In this document: piece after piece, positions 1 through 6,628 of the stretch
Layout of the letters: the number at the start of each line of letters is the position of its first letter
Numbering within the stretch: the first letter of the stretch is position 1
Assembly (NCBI GenBank): GCA_046295655.1
Contig: JBKBMT010000088.1
Location: 1-9,400, forward strand
DNA length: 9,400 nt
Reading direction: 5' to 3'
Origin: JBKBMT01 sp046295655
GTDB lineage: Bacteria; Pseudomonadota; Alphaproteobacteria; Rhodobacterales; Rhodobacteraceae
The notes under the pieces: model-generated
Told to the model about the DNA's origin: nothing
The model's input: only the letters and a program-made list of their open reading frames with translations
The model's database searches: none
Program-made: the position numbers and the translations under genes

Positions 1-28
1 CGCGCGGCGCAGATTCCATTGCCGCGCG
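1..28. repeat. Inverted repeat at the window edge, upstream of the amidase gene
   Basis: The arms CGCGCGGC (1-8) and GCCGCGCG (21-28) are perfect reverse complements separated by 12 bases, so this stretch can form a GC-rich stem-loop. It may extend to the left of the window. It lies about 40 bases before the amidase start and could be a leader hairpin, an operator or the terminator of an upstream gene. There is no T-run after it on the + strand. The rest of 29-69 shows no convincing promoter. Confidence 0.5.
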
Positions 29-69
29 GAATGTGGCACTGTCCCCGCAACGAGAATGGTCAGGGCACC

Positions 70-1284
70 ATGCGGCACATGATGGCGGCGCTGGCCGCGC
101 TCTGGCTTTGCTGGGGCGCGCTGGCGCAGGATCTGTCGGGTCTTGCGCGGGTCGATCCCGGCGCGTCGCGGCTGTGGGACGGGCCGGAGGGCATCGCGCT
201 CGACCTCGCGCTGAGCCAGCCGGTCCCCTGGCGGGTGCGCCTTATGGATCAGCCGCCGCGGCTGGTGGTGGATTTCCGCGAGGTGGATTTCGCCGGGCTC
301 GACCAGGGGGCCCTGGCGGCCGGTGCCGCAGTCGCCGATCTGCGGGCCGGGCCGCTGCGCCCGGGCTGGTCGCGGCTGGTGCTGGAACTCGCCGGACCCC
401 AGATCGTGCGCAGCGCCGAGATGCGCACCGCGGCAGGCGGCGGCGCGCTGCTGCGGCTGCGACTGGCCGCGGCCGATGCCGGCGCTTTCGCCGCCGCGGC
501 AAGCCTGCCCGACCCGGACGCCTGGCGGCTGCCGCGCCCGGCGGATCTGCCCGAAGGGCGGCGCCGCGCCCGCGGCCATGGACCGGTCGTCGTGGTGCTG
601 GATCCCGGCCATGGCGGCATCGACCCCGGCGCCGAACGGGGCGGGCTGACCGAGGCGGCACTGATGCTGACCTTCGCGCTGGAACTGAAGGAGGCACTGT
701 TGCGCGCGGGTGGCTTCCGGGTCGTGCTGACGCGCGATGCCGACGTGTTCGTGCCGCTGGAGGCCCGCATCGCCATTGCGCATGCGGCCGAGGCGGACGT
801 GTTCCTGTCGCTGCACGCCGATGCCATCGCCGAAGGCGTGGCCACCGGCGCCACGATCTATACCCTGTCGGACGAAGCCTCGGACGCCGCCTCGGCGGCG
901 CTGGCAGAACGGCACGAGCGCGACAGCCTGATGGCGGGGGTCGACCTGCGCGGGCAGGACGACCTGATCGCGGCGGTGCTGATGGACCTCGCGCGCACCG
1001 AGACGACGCCGCGGACCGAGGCGCTGGCGGCCCGGCTGGTCAGCGCGATCCGCGACGGGGGCCTGGTGCTGCACCGGGTGCCGCGTCGCTCCGCGGCCTT
1101 CAGCGTCCTCAAGGCGCCCGACATCCCCTCGGTCCTGGTCGAACTCGGCTATCTGTCGTCCGAAGCGGACCGGCGGCGGCTGGTCGATCCCGAGTGGCGC
1201 GCCCGCATGGCCCAGGCGCTGGTCGCGGGACTGGCCGCCTGGGCGGCCGAGGACGCGGCCTCGGCCGGGCTTCTGCGTCAGTGA
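70..1284 (+). CDS. amiC: N-acetylmuramoyl-L-alanine amidase, exported, AMIN plus Amidase_3 (AmiC type)
   Basis: This is a periplasmic zinc amidase that cuts the bond between N-acetylmuramic acid and L-alanine of the stem peptide, typically to split septal peptidoglycan. I chose the ATG at 70 because it gives a clean signal peptide (residues 1-19, cleavage after ALA, before QD). The open frame starts at 19 but would put a polar extension in front; ATG 79 is also possible. The Cys at residue 14 does not sit in a lipobox. Numbering from ATG 70 (404 residues), residues about 24-140 look like an AMIN peptidoglycan-targeting domain and about 172-395 are Amidase_3. The zinc ligands are visible as H181 (DPGHGG), E195 (LTEAAL) and H249 (SLHAD), and the catalytic Glu is E358 (VELGYLS). 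Between H249 and E358 there is an insertion of about 50 residues (265-318), as in the LytM-factor-activated AmiA/B/C enzymes where a helix blocks the active site. mrcA follows 95 bases downstream. The exact symbol is by analogy. Confidence 0.94.
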   Translation: MRHMMAALAALWLCWGALAQDLSGLARVDPGASRLWDGPEGIALDLALSQPVPWRVRLMDQPPRLVVDFREVDFAGLDQGALAAGAAVADLRAGPLRPGWSRLVLELAGPQIVRSAEMRTAAGGGALLRLRLAAADAGAFAAAASLPDPDAWRLPRPADLPEGRRRARGHGPVVVVLDPGHGGIDPGAERGGLTEAALMLTFALELKEALLRAGGFRVVLTRDADVFVPLEARIAIAHAAEADVFLSLHADAIAEGVATGATIYTLSDEASDAASAALAERHERDSLMAGVDLRGQDDLIAAVLMDLARTETTPRTEALAARLVSAIRDGGLVLHRVPRRSAAFSVLKAPDIPSVLVELGYLSSEADRRRLVDPEWRARMAQALVAGLAAWAAEDAASAGLLRQ

Positions 1285-1321
1285 CGGCAGGTCATGTCGC
1301 GGTTGTGATCCCGGCCGCGCT

Positions 1322-1350
1322 TTGACCCGGGGCAGCGCTTCCGGTATATC
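1322..1350 (+). promoter_or_regulatory. Putative sigma-70 promoter of mrcA
   Basis: TTGACC at 1322-1327 is followed by exactly 17 bases and then TATATC at 1345-1350. This is a good -35/-10 pair for a housekeeping sigma factor. Transcription would start near 1357, leaving a leader of roughly 22 bases before the mrcA ATG. The Shine-Dalgarno candidate is the weak GGGGG at 1369-1373. The -10 box coincides with the centre of the inverted repeat listed separately, so access to it may be controlled by a binding protein. Confidence 0.5.
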
Positions 1351-1375
1351 CGGAAGGTCATCCTGCCCGGGGGTC
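1324..1375. repeat. Nested dyad around the mrcA promoter
   Basis: The inner arms CTTCCGG (1338-1344) and CCGGAAG (1350-1356) are a perfect 7-base inverted repeat around TATAT. Outside them, GACCC plus GGGCAG (1324-1335) pair with CTGCCC plus GGGTC (1363-1375), with a small internal loop. The whole could be an operator, a cruciform, or a hairpin that ends amidase transcription. It has no T-run in either direction, so a simple intrinsic terminator is unlikely. Confidence 0.6.
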
Positions 1376-1379
1376 GCCC

Positions 1380-3914
1380 ATGCTGCGCTTCATCGGCTCG
1401 TTCTTCGGGTCCATCTTCACGCTTCTGACGCTCGGGGCCTTGGCCGTCGCGCTGAGCTTCGGCGGCGTGATATGGTATTACTCCCGCGAGCTGCCCAGCC
1501 ACGAAAGCCTCGCGCAATACGCCCCGCCCACGATCAGCCGCATCTATTCGCAGGAAGGCGAGATCATCGACGAATTCGCCGAGGAACGGCGTCTGTTCGT
1601 CCCGATCGAGGACATCCCCGAGGTCGTGAAACAGGCCTTCATCGCTGCCGAGGACCAGAATTTCTATACCCATTCGGGCTATGACGCCACCGGGATCGCG
1701 GCGGCGATCTGGCAGGCGGTCCGGTCGCGCGGGCAGACGGTGCGCGGCGCCTCGACCATCACCCAGCAGGTGATGAAGAACTTCCTGCTGTCTGGCGACC
1801 GCTCGGCCGAACGCAAGATCAAGGAGATCATACTCGCCACGCGGATCGAGGAGGTGTTGCCGAAGGACAAGATCCTGGAGCTTTACCTGAACGAGATCTT
1901 CCTCGGTCAGAACTCCTACGGGGTGGCGGCGGCGGCGCAGACCTACTTCAACAAGCCGCTCTCGGAGCTTTCGCTCGAGGAGGCGGCGACACTGGCGGCG
2001 CTGCCCACCCAGCCGTCGAACTTTCATCCGGTCCGCAACCGCGACCGCCTGCTGGACCGACGGGCCTATGTGCTGCGGCGGATGATGGAGGACGGCTATA
2101 TCACCCCCGAACAGTTCGCCGAGGCGCGCGAGGCGCCGCTGCGCACGGTCCAGGCGGGCGATTACCCGTCCTATCGCCAGGCGCTTCCGCCACGCGACTA
2201 TTTCACCGACGAGATCCGGCGGCAGCTTTCCGGCACCTTCGGCGAGAAGGAATTCTTCGGCGGCGGGCTGGCGATCCGGGCGACGGTCGATCCCGACATG
2301 CAGAAGGTGGCCGCGCGGGCGCTGCGCGAGGGACTGGAGAAATACGACCGCGGCCTCGGCATCTGGCGCGGCACCCGCGAGGAGCTGCCGGCCGAGGTGC
2401 TGGGTGACGAGACGCGGTGGCGCGCCGCCCTGGCCGCGGTCCAGGTGCCGCGCGATATCGAGGGCTGGTATCCGGCGGTGGTTCTGGAAACCGGGGGCAA
2501 CAGCGCCCGGATAGGGATCGAGGGCATCGAGGGCACCGACCATGTGATCCCCGCCGCCGACGTGACCTGGGCACGCAAGCGCCAGGCTGACGGACGGCTG
2601 GGGCCGCGCGCGCGGGTTCCGGGCGATCTGGTCTCGGTCGGCGAGGTGGTTCTGGTGCGCCGGCGCGAGGGCAACCAGTGGTCGTTGCGCCAGGTGCCCG
2701 AGGTGCAGGGCGCCTTCATGGCGATGGACGTGAACAGCGGCCGCGTGATCGCCATGCAGGGCGGCTTCAGCTATCAGGACACGGTGTTCAACCGCGCCAC
2801 CCAGGCGCTCCGGCAGCCGGGGTCGTCATTCAAGCCCTTCGTCTATGCGGCCGCGCTCGATTCCGGGTTCACCCCGGCGACCATCGTCATCGACGCGCCG
2901 ATCGAGGTGAACACGCCGCAGGGAATCTGGCGGCCCAAGAACGCCTCGAACCGGTTCTACGGTCCCACGCCGGTGCGCACCGGGATCGAGCAGAGCCGGA
3001 ACCTGATGACCGTCCGCATCGCCGAGGAGATCGGCATGGACGTGGTTGCGGCCTACGCCGAAAGGTTCGGCGTATACAACCGGATGGGCCAGTTCCTGGC
3101 CAATTCGCTGGGGTCCGAGGAGACCACGCTGTTCCGCATGGTCGCGGCCTATGCGATGTTCGCCAACGGCGGCGAGAAGGTGGAGCCGACGCTCGTTGAC
3201 CGGGTGCAGGACCGCTGGGGCAACACCATCTACCGCCACGACCAGCGCGAATGCCTCGATTGCCGCACCGCAAGCCTTGCGCCGGGGACGATCCCGCGCA
3301 TCAGTTCGCAACGCCAGCGGATCATGGACCCGGTGACCGCCTATCAGCTGACGTCGATGATGGAAGGTGTGATCGCGCGGGGCACCGGCCGGGGCATCAA
3401 CGTGGGCGTTCCGATCGCCGGCAAGACCGGGACCACCAACGATTCCAAGGATGTCTGGTTCGTCGGCTATTCGTCGAACATAGTCGCCGGCTGCTATATC
3501 GGCTACGACCAGCCGCGCAGCATGTCCGGCGCCTCGGGCGGGGGCATGTGCGGGCCGGTGTTCCAGACCTTCATGCGCGAGGCGGTCAAGACCTATGGCG
3601 GCGGCCGGTTCAAGGTGCCGCCGGGCGGATACTGGGTGAAGATCGACCGTTTCAGCGGCGCGCGCCTGCCCGACAACGCGACCGGCGATCATGTGATCGC
3701 CGAATACTTCCGCGAGGGGGTGGAACCGACCTACGGGTTCGGATCCTTCGTGGATGGCGGCTTCGGCATGGGCATGAACCTGCCGCTGTTCGGCCGGGGC
3801 GAGGTGGACGCGGCCGAGGGCGGCATGACCGTGACGACCTCCACCGGGCAGACCCGGGTGATCCCGGCGCAGCGGTCGAACTTCGGAACGCTCAGCGCGG
3901 GCGGGCTCTACTGA
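1380..3914 (+). CDS. mrcA: Penicillin-binding protein 1A, bifunctional glycosyltransferase/transpeptidase
   Basis: This class A PBP polymerises lipid II into glycan strands and cross-links the stem peptides on the outer face of the inner membrane. It is 844 residues, normal for alphaproteobacterial PBP1A. Residues about 10-34 form the single N-terminal membrane anchor. The GT51 domain (about 50-230) has all its motifs: EDxxFxxHxG at 91-100 with catalytic E91, GASTITQQ at 123-130, RKIKE at 145-149 and KDKILELYLNEIFLG at 162-176. An OB-like linker fills about 300-440. The transpeptidase domain has the active-site S482-S483-F484-K485 (SxxK), S539-R540-N541 (SxN) and K682-T683-G684-T685 (KTG). 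A glycine-rich tail of about 100 residues follows. The ATG at 1380 directly precedes the membrane anchor. prfB starts 73 bases after the stop, so the two may share a transcript. All catalytic residues are present and the identification is firm. Confidence 0.98.
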   Translation: MLRFIGSFFGSIFTLLTLGALAVALSFGGVIWYYSRELPSHESLAQYAPPTISRIYSQEGEIIDEFAEERRLFVPIEDIPEVVKQAFIAAEDQNFYTHSGYDATGIAAAIWQAVRSRGQTVRGASTITQQVMKNFLLSGDRSAERKIKEIILATRIEEVLPKDKILELYLNEIFLGQNSYGVAAAAQTYFNKPLSELSLEEAATLAALPTQPSNFHPVRNRDRLLDRRAYVLRRMMEDGYITPEQFAEAREAPLRTVQAGDYPSYRQALPPRDYFTDEIRRQLSGTFGEKEFFGGGLAIRATVDPDMQKVAARALREGLEKYDRGLGIWRGTREELPAEVLGDETRWRAALAAVQVPRDIEGWYPAVVLETGGNSARIGIEGIEGTDHVIPAADVTWARKRQADGRLGPRARVPGDLVSVGEVVLVRRREGNQWSLRQVPEVQGAFMAMDVNSGRVIAMQGGFSYQDTVFNRATQALRQPGSSFKPFVYAAALDSGFTPATIVIDAPIEVNTPQGIWRPKNASNRFYGPTPVRTGIEQSRNLMTVRIAEEIGMDVVAAYAERFGVYNRMGQFLANSLGSEETTLFRMVAAYAMFANGGEKVEPTLVDRVQDRWGNTIYRHDQRECLDCRTASLAPGTIPRISSQRQRIMDPVTAYQLTSMMEGVIARGTGRGINVGVPIAGKTGTTNDSKDVWFVGYSSNIVAGCYIGYDQPRSMSGASGGGMCGPVFQTFMREAVKTYGGGRFKVPPGGYWVKIDRFSGARLPDNATGDHVIAEYFREGVEPTYGFGSFVDGGFGMGMNLPLFGRGEVDAAEGGMTVTTSTGQTRVIPAQRSNFGTLSAGGLY

Positions 3915-3928
3915 GCCCCGCCTTGCCC

Positions 3929-3957
3929 TTGCCGGGCCGCCGGGCAGCGTCTATCAA
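3929..3957 (+). promoter_or_regulatory. Possible promoter of prfB in the mrcA-prfB gap
   Basis: TTGCCG at 3929-3934, 17 bases, then TATCAA at 3952-3957 match the sigma-70 consensus at four of six positions in each box. This would give prfB its own start about 24 bases upstream of its ATG, in addition to read-through from mrcA. GAGGA at 3974-3978, nine bases before the ATG, is the likely ribosome binding site. Confidence 0.35.
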
Positions 3958-3987
3958 CCCGGCACCGCAATCCGAGGACCGAAGGCG

Positions 3988-5112
3988 ATGCGCGCCGAGA
4001 CCCAGAACCATGTCGAACAGATCCGCAAGTCGCTCCGCCTTCTGGCACAGCGGATGGACTGGGACACCGCCCCGCACCGGCTGGAGGAATTCGACGCCAT
4101 GATCGAGGCGCCGGACCTGTGGAACGATCCCGCGCGGGCGCAGAAGCTGATGCGCGAGCGGCAGCAGCTGATCGACGCGGTTGCGACCTACAGGCGGATC
4201 GATGCGGGGCTGCGGGACAATGTCGAGCTGATCGAACTGGGCGAGGCCGAGGGCGATGCCGAGATCGTGGCCGAGGCCGAGGCGGCGCTGAAGGCGCTTG
4301 CCGCCGAGGCGGCCGAGAAGGAGCTCGAGGCGCTGCTGGACGGTGAGGCCGACGGCAACGACACCTTCCTCGAGATCAATGCCGGCGCCGGCGGCACCGA
4401 AAGCTGCGATTGGGCCGCGATGCTGGCCCGGATGTATGTGCGCTGGGCCGAGAAGAAGGGCTATACCGTCGAACTCGTGTCCGAGAGCCCCGGCGAGGAG
4501 GCGGGCATCCGCTCGGCCAGCTACAGGATCAGCGGGCACAACGCCTATGGCTGGCTGAAATCGGAATCCGGCGTGCACCGGCTGGTGCGGATCTCGCCCT
4601 ACGACAGCGCGGCGCGGCGGCACACGTCGTTCTGTTCGGTCTGGGTCTATCCGGTTGTGGACGAGAACATCGAGATCGTCATCCCCGACAACGAAATCCG
4701 CATCGACACCTACCGGTCGTCCGGCGCCGGCGGGCAGCACGTCAACACCACCGACTCCGCGGTGCGGATCACCCACCTGCCTACCGGCATCGTCGTCACC
4801 TCCAGCATGAAGTCGCAGCACCAGAACCGCGAGGCGGCGATGAACGCCCTGCGCGCGCGGCTGTACCAGATGGAACTCGACCGCCGGAACGCCGAGATTA
4901 ATGCCCAGCATGCCAGCAAGGGCGAAGCCGGCTGGGGCAACCAGATCCGCAGCTATGTTCTGCAACCCTACCAGATGGTGAAGGATCTGCGCACCGGATA
5001 CGAGACCTCGGACACCCAGGGTGTGCTGGACGGCGATCTGGACGGTTTCATGGCCGCCACCCTGGCGCTGGACGTATCCGGCAAGAGCCGCGCCGAGGCC
5101 CAGGCAGGCTGA
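3988..5112 (+). CDS. prfB: Peptide chain release factor 2
   Basis: RF2 ends translation at UGA and UAA codons by triggering peptidyl-tRNA hydrolysis in the ribosome. The protein is 374 residues, close to the usual 365-375. Residues about 1-120 are the helical N-terminal domain. The stop-codon recognition loop reads S203-P204-Y205, followed by the RRHTSF stretch. The peptidyl-transferase motif G248-G249-Q250 lies in SSGAGGQH, and the RF2-like AGWGNQIRSYVL follows near 314-325. Recognition as RF2, not RF1, rests on the SP-aromatic loop (RF1 has PxT) and overall sequence. The frame is continuous from the ATG: the usual +1 frameshift site (CTT TGA near codon 25) is absent, so the classical RF2 autoregulation is not present. 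It sits downstream of mrcA, an arrangement I recall in related alphaproteobacteria. The start is supported by GAGGA at 3974-3978. Confidence 0.98.
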   Translation: MRAETQNHVEQIRKSLRLLAQRMDWDTAPHRLEEFDAMIEAPDLWNDPARAQKLMRERQQLIDAVATYRRIDAGLRDNVELIELGEAEGDAEIVAEAEAALKALAAEAAEKELEALLDGEADGNDTFLEINAGAGGTESCDWAAMLARMYVRWAEKKGYTVELVSESPGEEAGIRSASYRISGHNAYGWLKSESGVHRLVRISPYDSAARRHTSFCSVWVYPVVDENIEIVIPDNEIRIDTYRSSGAGGQHVNTTDSAVRITHLPTGIVVTSSMKSQHQNREAAMNALRARLYQMELDRRNAEINAQHASKGEAGWGNQIRSYVLQPYQMVKDLRTGYETSDTQGVLDGDLDGFMAATLALDVSGKSRAEAQAG

Positions 5113-5203
5113 TCGGCGGAAAACCGCATCGCAATTGCATCTTTTTCCCTGGCCGCGTGGCGGCTAGCCTTGCGGGCCGATGCAACCGCGACGGAGGCCG
5201 GGA

Positions 5204-5989
5204 ATGGCGGATGATGTTCTGGCGGGCGAAGGTGGCGAGCTGACACCGCGGCGGATCACGGTCGATGACCTGCGGGCGGTGCTGCGGCTGGGTTGGGCGG
5301 ATTTCCTGCGCGCCCCGGCCTTCGGCCTTTTCTTCGGCGGGTTCTATGCGGCCGGCGGCATCCTGCTGTGGTGGGCGCTGACGACCGCCGGCCAGATCTG
5401 GTGGACAATCCCCATCACGCTGGGCTTTCCGCTGCTCGGCCCCTTCGTCGCGGTCGGGTTCTACGAGATCAGCCGCCGGCTCGAGGCCGGCCGGCCGCTG
5501 GACTGGCCGGGCGTTCTTGGTGTCATCGTCCAGCAGAAGGACCGCCAGATCCCCTCGATCGCGGCTATCATCGTGGTGTTCTTCCTGTTCTGGAACTTCG
5601 TCGCCCACATGATCTTCGCGCTGTTCCTCGGCACCCAGGTGATGACGAACATCTCGACCTCCTACGCCGTGCTGCTGACGCCGAATGGTCTTGCCATGCT
5701 GGCGCTCGGCACGCTGGTGGGAGCCGCCTTCGCGGGCGTCCTGTTCTGCCTGACGGTGGTTGCGCTGCCGCTTCTGCTGGACCGCGAGGTGGATTTCGTG
5801 ACGGCGATGATCACCAGCTTCGCCGTGGTGCGCGAGAACCCGGGCACCATGCTGGCCTGGGGGGCGATCGTGGCGGGGCTCCTGTTCGTCGGGATGCTGC
5901 CGATGTTCCTGGGACTGGTCGCGGTGCTGCCGCTGCTCGGCCATGCGACCTGGCATCTCTATCGCCGCGCGGTTGCGGTGGAGGGCTGA
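5204..5989 (+). CDS. Multi-pass membrane protein, DUF2189 type, unknown function
   Basis: I recognise the overall pattern of DUF2189 integral membrane proteins, common in alphaproteobacteria and without an assigned role. I chose the ATG at 5204 over the upstream ATG at 5180 because GGAGG (5193-5197) sits six bases before it. That gives 261 residues. A short polar N-terminus of about 35 residues precedes five hydrophobic blocks at about 38-60, 66-86, 117-143, 160-191 and 214-246. Conserved-looking stretches are LGFPLLGPFVAVGFYEISRR (73-92) after the second block and GHATWHLYRR (246-255) at the C-terminal end. There are no obvious catalytic or metal motifs. It follows prfB by 91 bases and ends tail-to-tail with the DUF892 gene. 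Location in the inner membrane is inferred from the helices, and no function is claimed. Confidence 0.85.
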   Translation: MADDVLAGEGGELTPRRITVDDLRAVLRLGWADFLRAPAFGLFFGGFYAAGGILLWWALTTAGQIWWTIPITLGFPLLGPFVAVGFYEISRRLEAGRPLDWPGVLGVIVQQKDRQIPSIAAIIVVFFLFWNFVAHMIFALFLGTQVMTNISTSYAVLLTPNGLAMLALGTLVGAAFAGVLFCLTVVALPLLLDREVDFVTAMITSFAVVRENPGTMLAWGAIVAGLLFVGMLPMFLGLVAVLPLLGHATWHLYRRAVAVEG

Positions 5990-5992
5990 GAT

Positions 5993-6032
5993 GCGCCCCG
6001 TTTCCCGGCTGTGCGGCCGGGGCACGGGGCGC
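5993..6032. terminator. Nested stem-loop between convergent genes, probable two-way terminator
   Basis: The outer arms GCGCCCCGT (5993-6001) and ACGGGGCGC (6024-6032) are a perfect 9-base inverted repeat. Inside it, CCCGGC (6004-6009) and GCCGGG (6016-6021) form another perfect 6-base stem. It begins three bases after the DUF2189 stop and ends eight bases before the DUF892 stop, which is where a shared terminator belongs. Neither side carries a T-run, so it may act with Rho or as a 3' end stabiliser. Confidence 0.6.
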
Positions 6033-6040
6033 GGCCGGCG

Positions 6041-6511
6041 TCACGCCACCAGTTCCACGCCGATCCCGGTCAGCTTGGCATTCGCGGCCTTCTCCATGTC
6101 GAGGATCTCGCCCAGACGGTTGGCCGCTTCTTCGTGCCCGAGCGTCTTGGCCCATTCGCGCAGGGTTCCGTAGCGGGCGATCTCGTAGTGCTCGACCGCC
6201 TGGGCCGCGCCGATCAGGGCCGCGTCCAGCGCCTTGCCCTCGAACTCGTCCTTCAGTCCGTCGGCTTCCTTGATCAGTCCCTCGATGGCGTCGCATTTCT
6301 CGCCCGAGGCCTTCTTGCCGATGTCGTTGAACACCTTCTCGAGGATGGCGACCTGCTGCCTGGTCTCGGCCGCATGCTCGCGGAAGGCCTTCTTGAGTTC
6401 GGCCGATTTCGCCGCCTTCTCCATCTGCGGCAGCGCCTTCAGCAGCGCGTTCTCGGCATAGTAGATGTCCTGAAGCGTGTGTTCGAACACGTCGTCGAGT
6501 CTGGTTGCCAT
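6041..6511 (-). CDS. Ferritin-like DUF892 (YciE/YciF-type) stress protein
   Basis: This 156-residue, all-helical protein belongs to the DUF892 ferritin-like family, best known from the E. coli stress-induced proteins YciE and YciF. The molecular activity of the family is not settled. Candidate metal ligands sit where a four-helix di-metal bundle would need them: E20 (YYAE), E45/H46/E49 (EHAAE), E107/H108/E110 (VEHYE) and E135/E140 near the end. There is no signal peptide, so it should be cytoplasmic. The start is the ATG at 6511, because AGGAGG (6522-6517 on the - strand) lies five bases upstream. The longer open frame to 6577 would run through the promoter and is rejected. The gene stands alone: it follows the bactofilin terminator and has its own EcfG-like promoter, pointing to general-stress control. 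Confidence 0.92.
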   Translation of the reverse strand: MATRLDDVFEHTLQDIYYAENALLKALPQMEKAAKSAELKKAFREHAAETRQQVAILEKVFNDIGKKASGEKCDAIEGLIKEADGLKDEFEGKALDAALIGAAQAVEHYEIARYGTLREWAKTLGHEEAANRLGEILDMEKAANAKLTGIGVELVA

Positions 6512-6516
6512 GATGG

Positions 6517-6522
6517 CCTCCT
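6517..6522 (-). promoter_or_regulatory. Shine-Dalgarno AGGAGG of the DUF892 gene
   Basis: On the - strand AGGAGG is followed by CCATC and the ATG at 6511. It is the strongest ribosome binding site in the window and decides the start codon. It suggests a highly translated message once the promoter is active. Confidence 0.85.
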
Positions 6523-6543
6523 GTGAGTGGATTTGCACGACAG

Positions 6544-6568
6544 AACGTGCCGGGGCTGTCGCCGTTCC
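6544..6568 (-). promoter_or_regulatory. EcfG-type general-stress promoter for the DUF892 gene
   Basis: On the - strand GGAAC (6568-6564) is followed by exactly 16 bases and CGTT (6547-6544). This is a full match to the GGAAC-N16/17-CGTT consensus of the alphaproteobacterial general-stress sigma factor EcfG. It lies 32 bases before the ATG at 6511, allowing a short leader that carries AGGAGG. It is also immediately downstream of the bactofilin terminator, so the gene appears to be insulated and independently controlled. Confidence 0.65.
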
Positions 6569-6579
6569 CCGGCGCAACG

Positions 6580-6604
6580 AAAAAGGCGCCCCACGGGGCG
6601 CCTT
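6580..6604 (-). terminator. Rho-independent terminator after the bactofilin gene
   Basis: On the - strand GGCGCCC (6602-6596) pairs with GGGCGCC (6591-6585) around a four-base loop, with flanking AA/TT able to pair, and is followed by TTTTT (6584-6580). It lies 25 bases beyond the bactofilin stop and ends the M23-bactofilin transcript before the DUF892 promoter. Confidence 0.88.
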
Positions 6605-6628
6605 CCTGCCGGGTCGCGGATGCCGGGT

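Noticed and set aside
19..69. ATG at 19 as the amidase start
   Set aside because: It would add 17 polar residues before the signal peptide and lies inside the inverted repeat at 1-28.
1278..2543. Long open frame of 421 codons on the - strand inside mrcA
   Set aside because: mrcA is certain on the + strand. High GC content creates long antisense frames. The translated product is Arg/Gly/Leu-rich with no recognisable domain and no ribosome binding site.
3892..4965. Open frame of 357 codons on the - strand over prfB
   Set aside because: It is a compositional shadow of prfB, which has all RF2 motifs. The antisense product resembles no family known to me.
5116..5146. GCGG-AAAA-CCGC hairpin and a T-run (5142-5146) after prfB as a terminator
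   Set aside because: The stem is only four base pairs and the T-run begins 14 bases after it, too far for intrinsic termination.
5048..6025. Open frame of 325 codons on the - strand over the DUF2189 gene
   Set aside because: It is rich in Arg, Gln and His with no fold pattern. The + strand frame encodes clear membrane helices and has a good ribosome binding site.
6512..6577. N-terminal extension of the DUF892 gene to an ATG at 6577
   Set aside because: The extra 22 residues overlap the EcfG-like promoter, and AGGAGG clearly points to the ATG at 6511.
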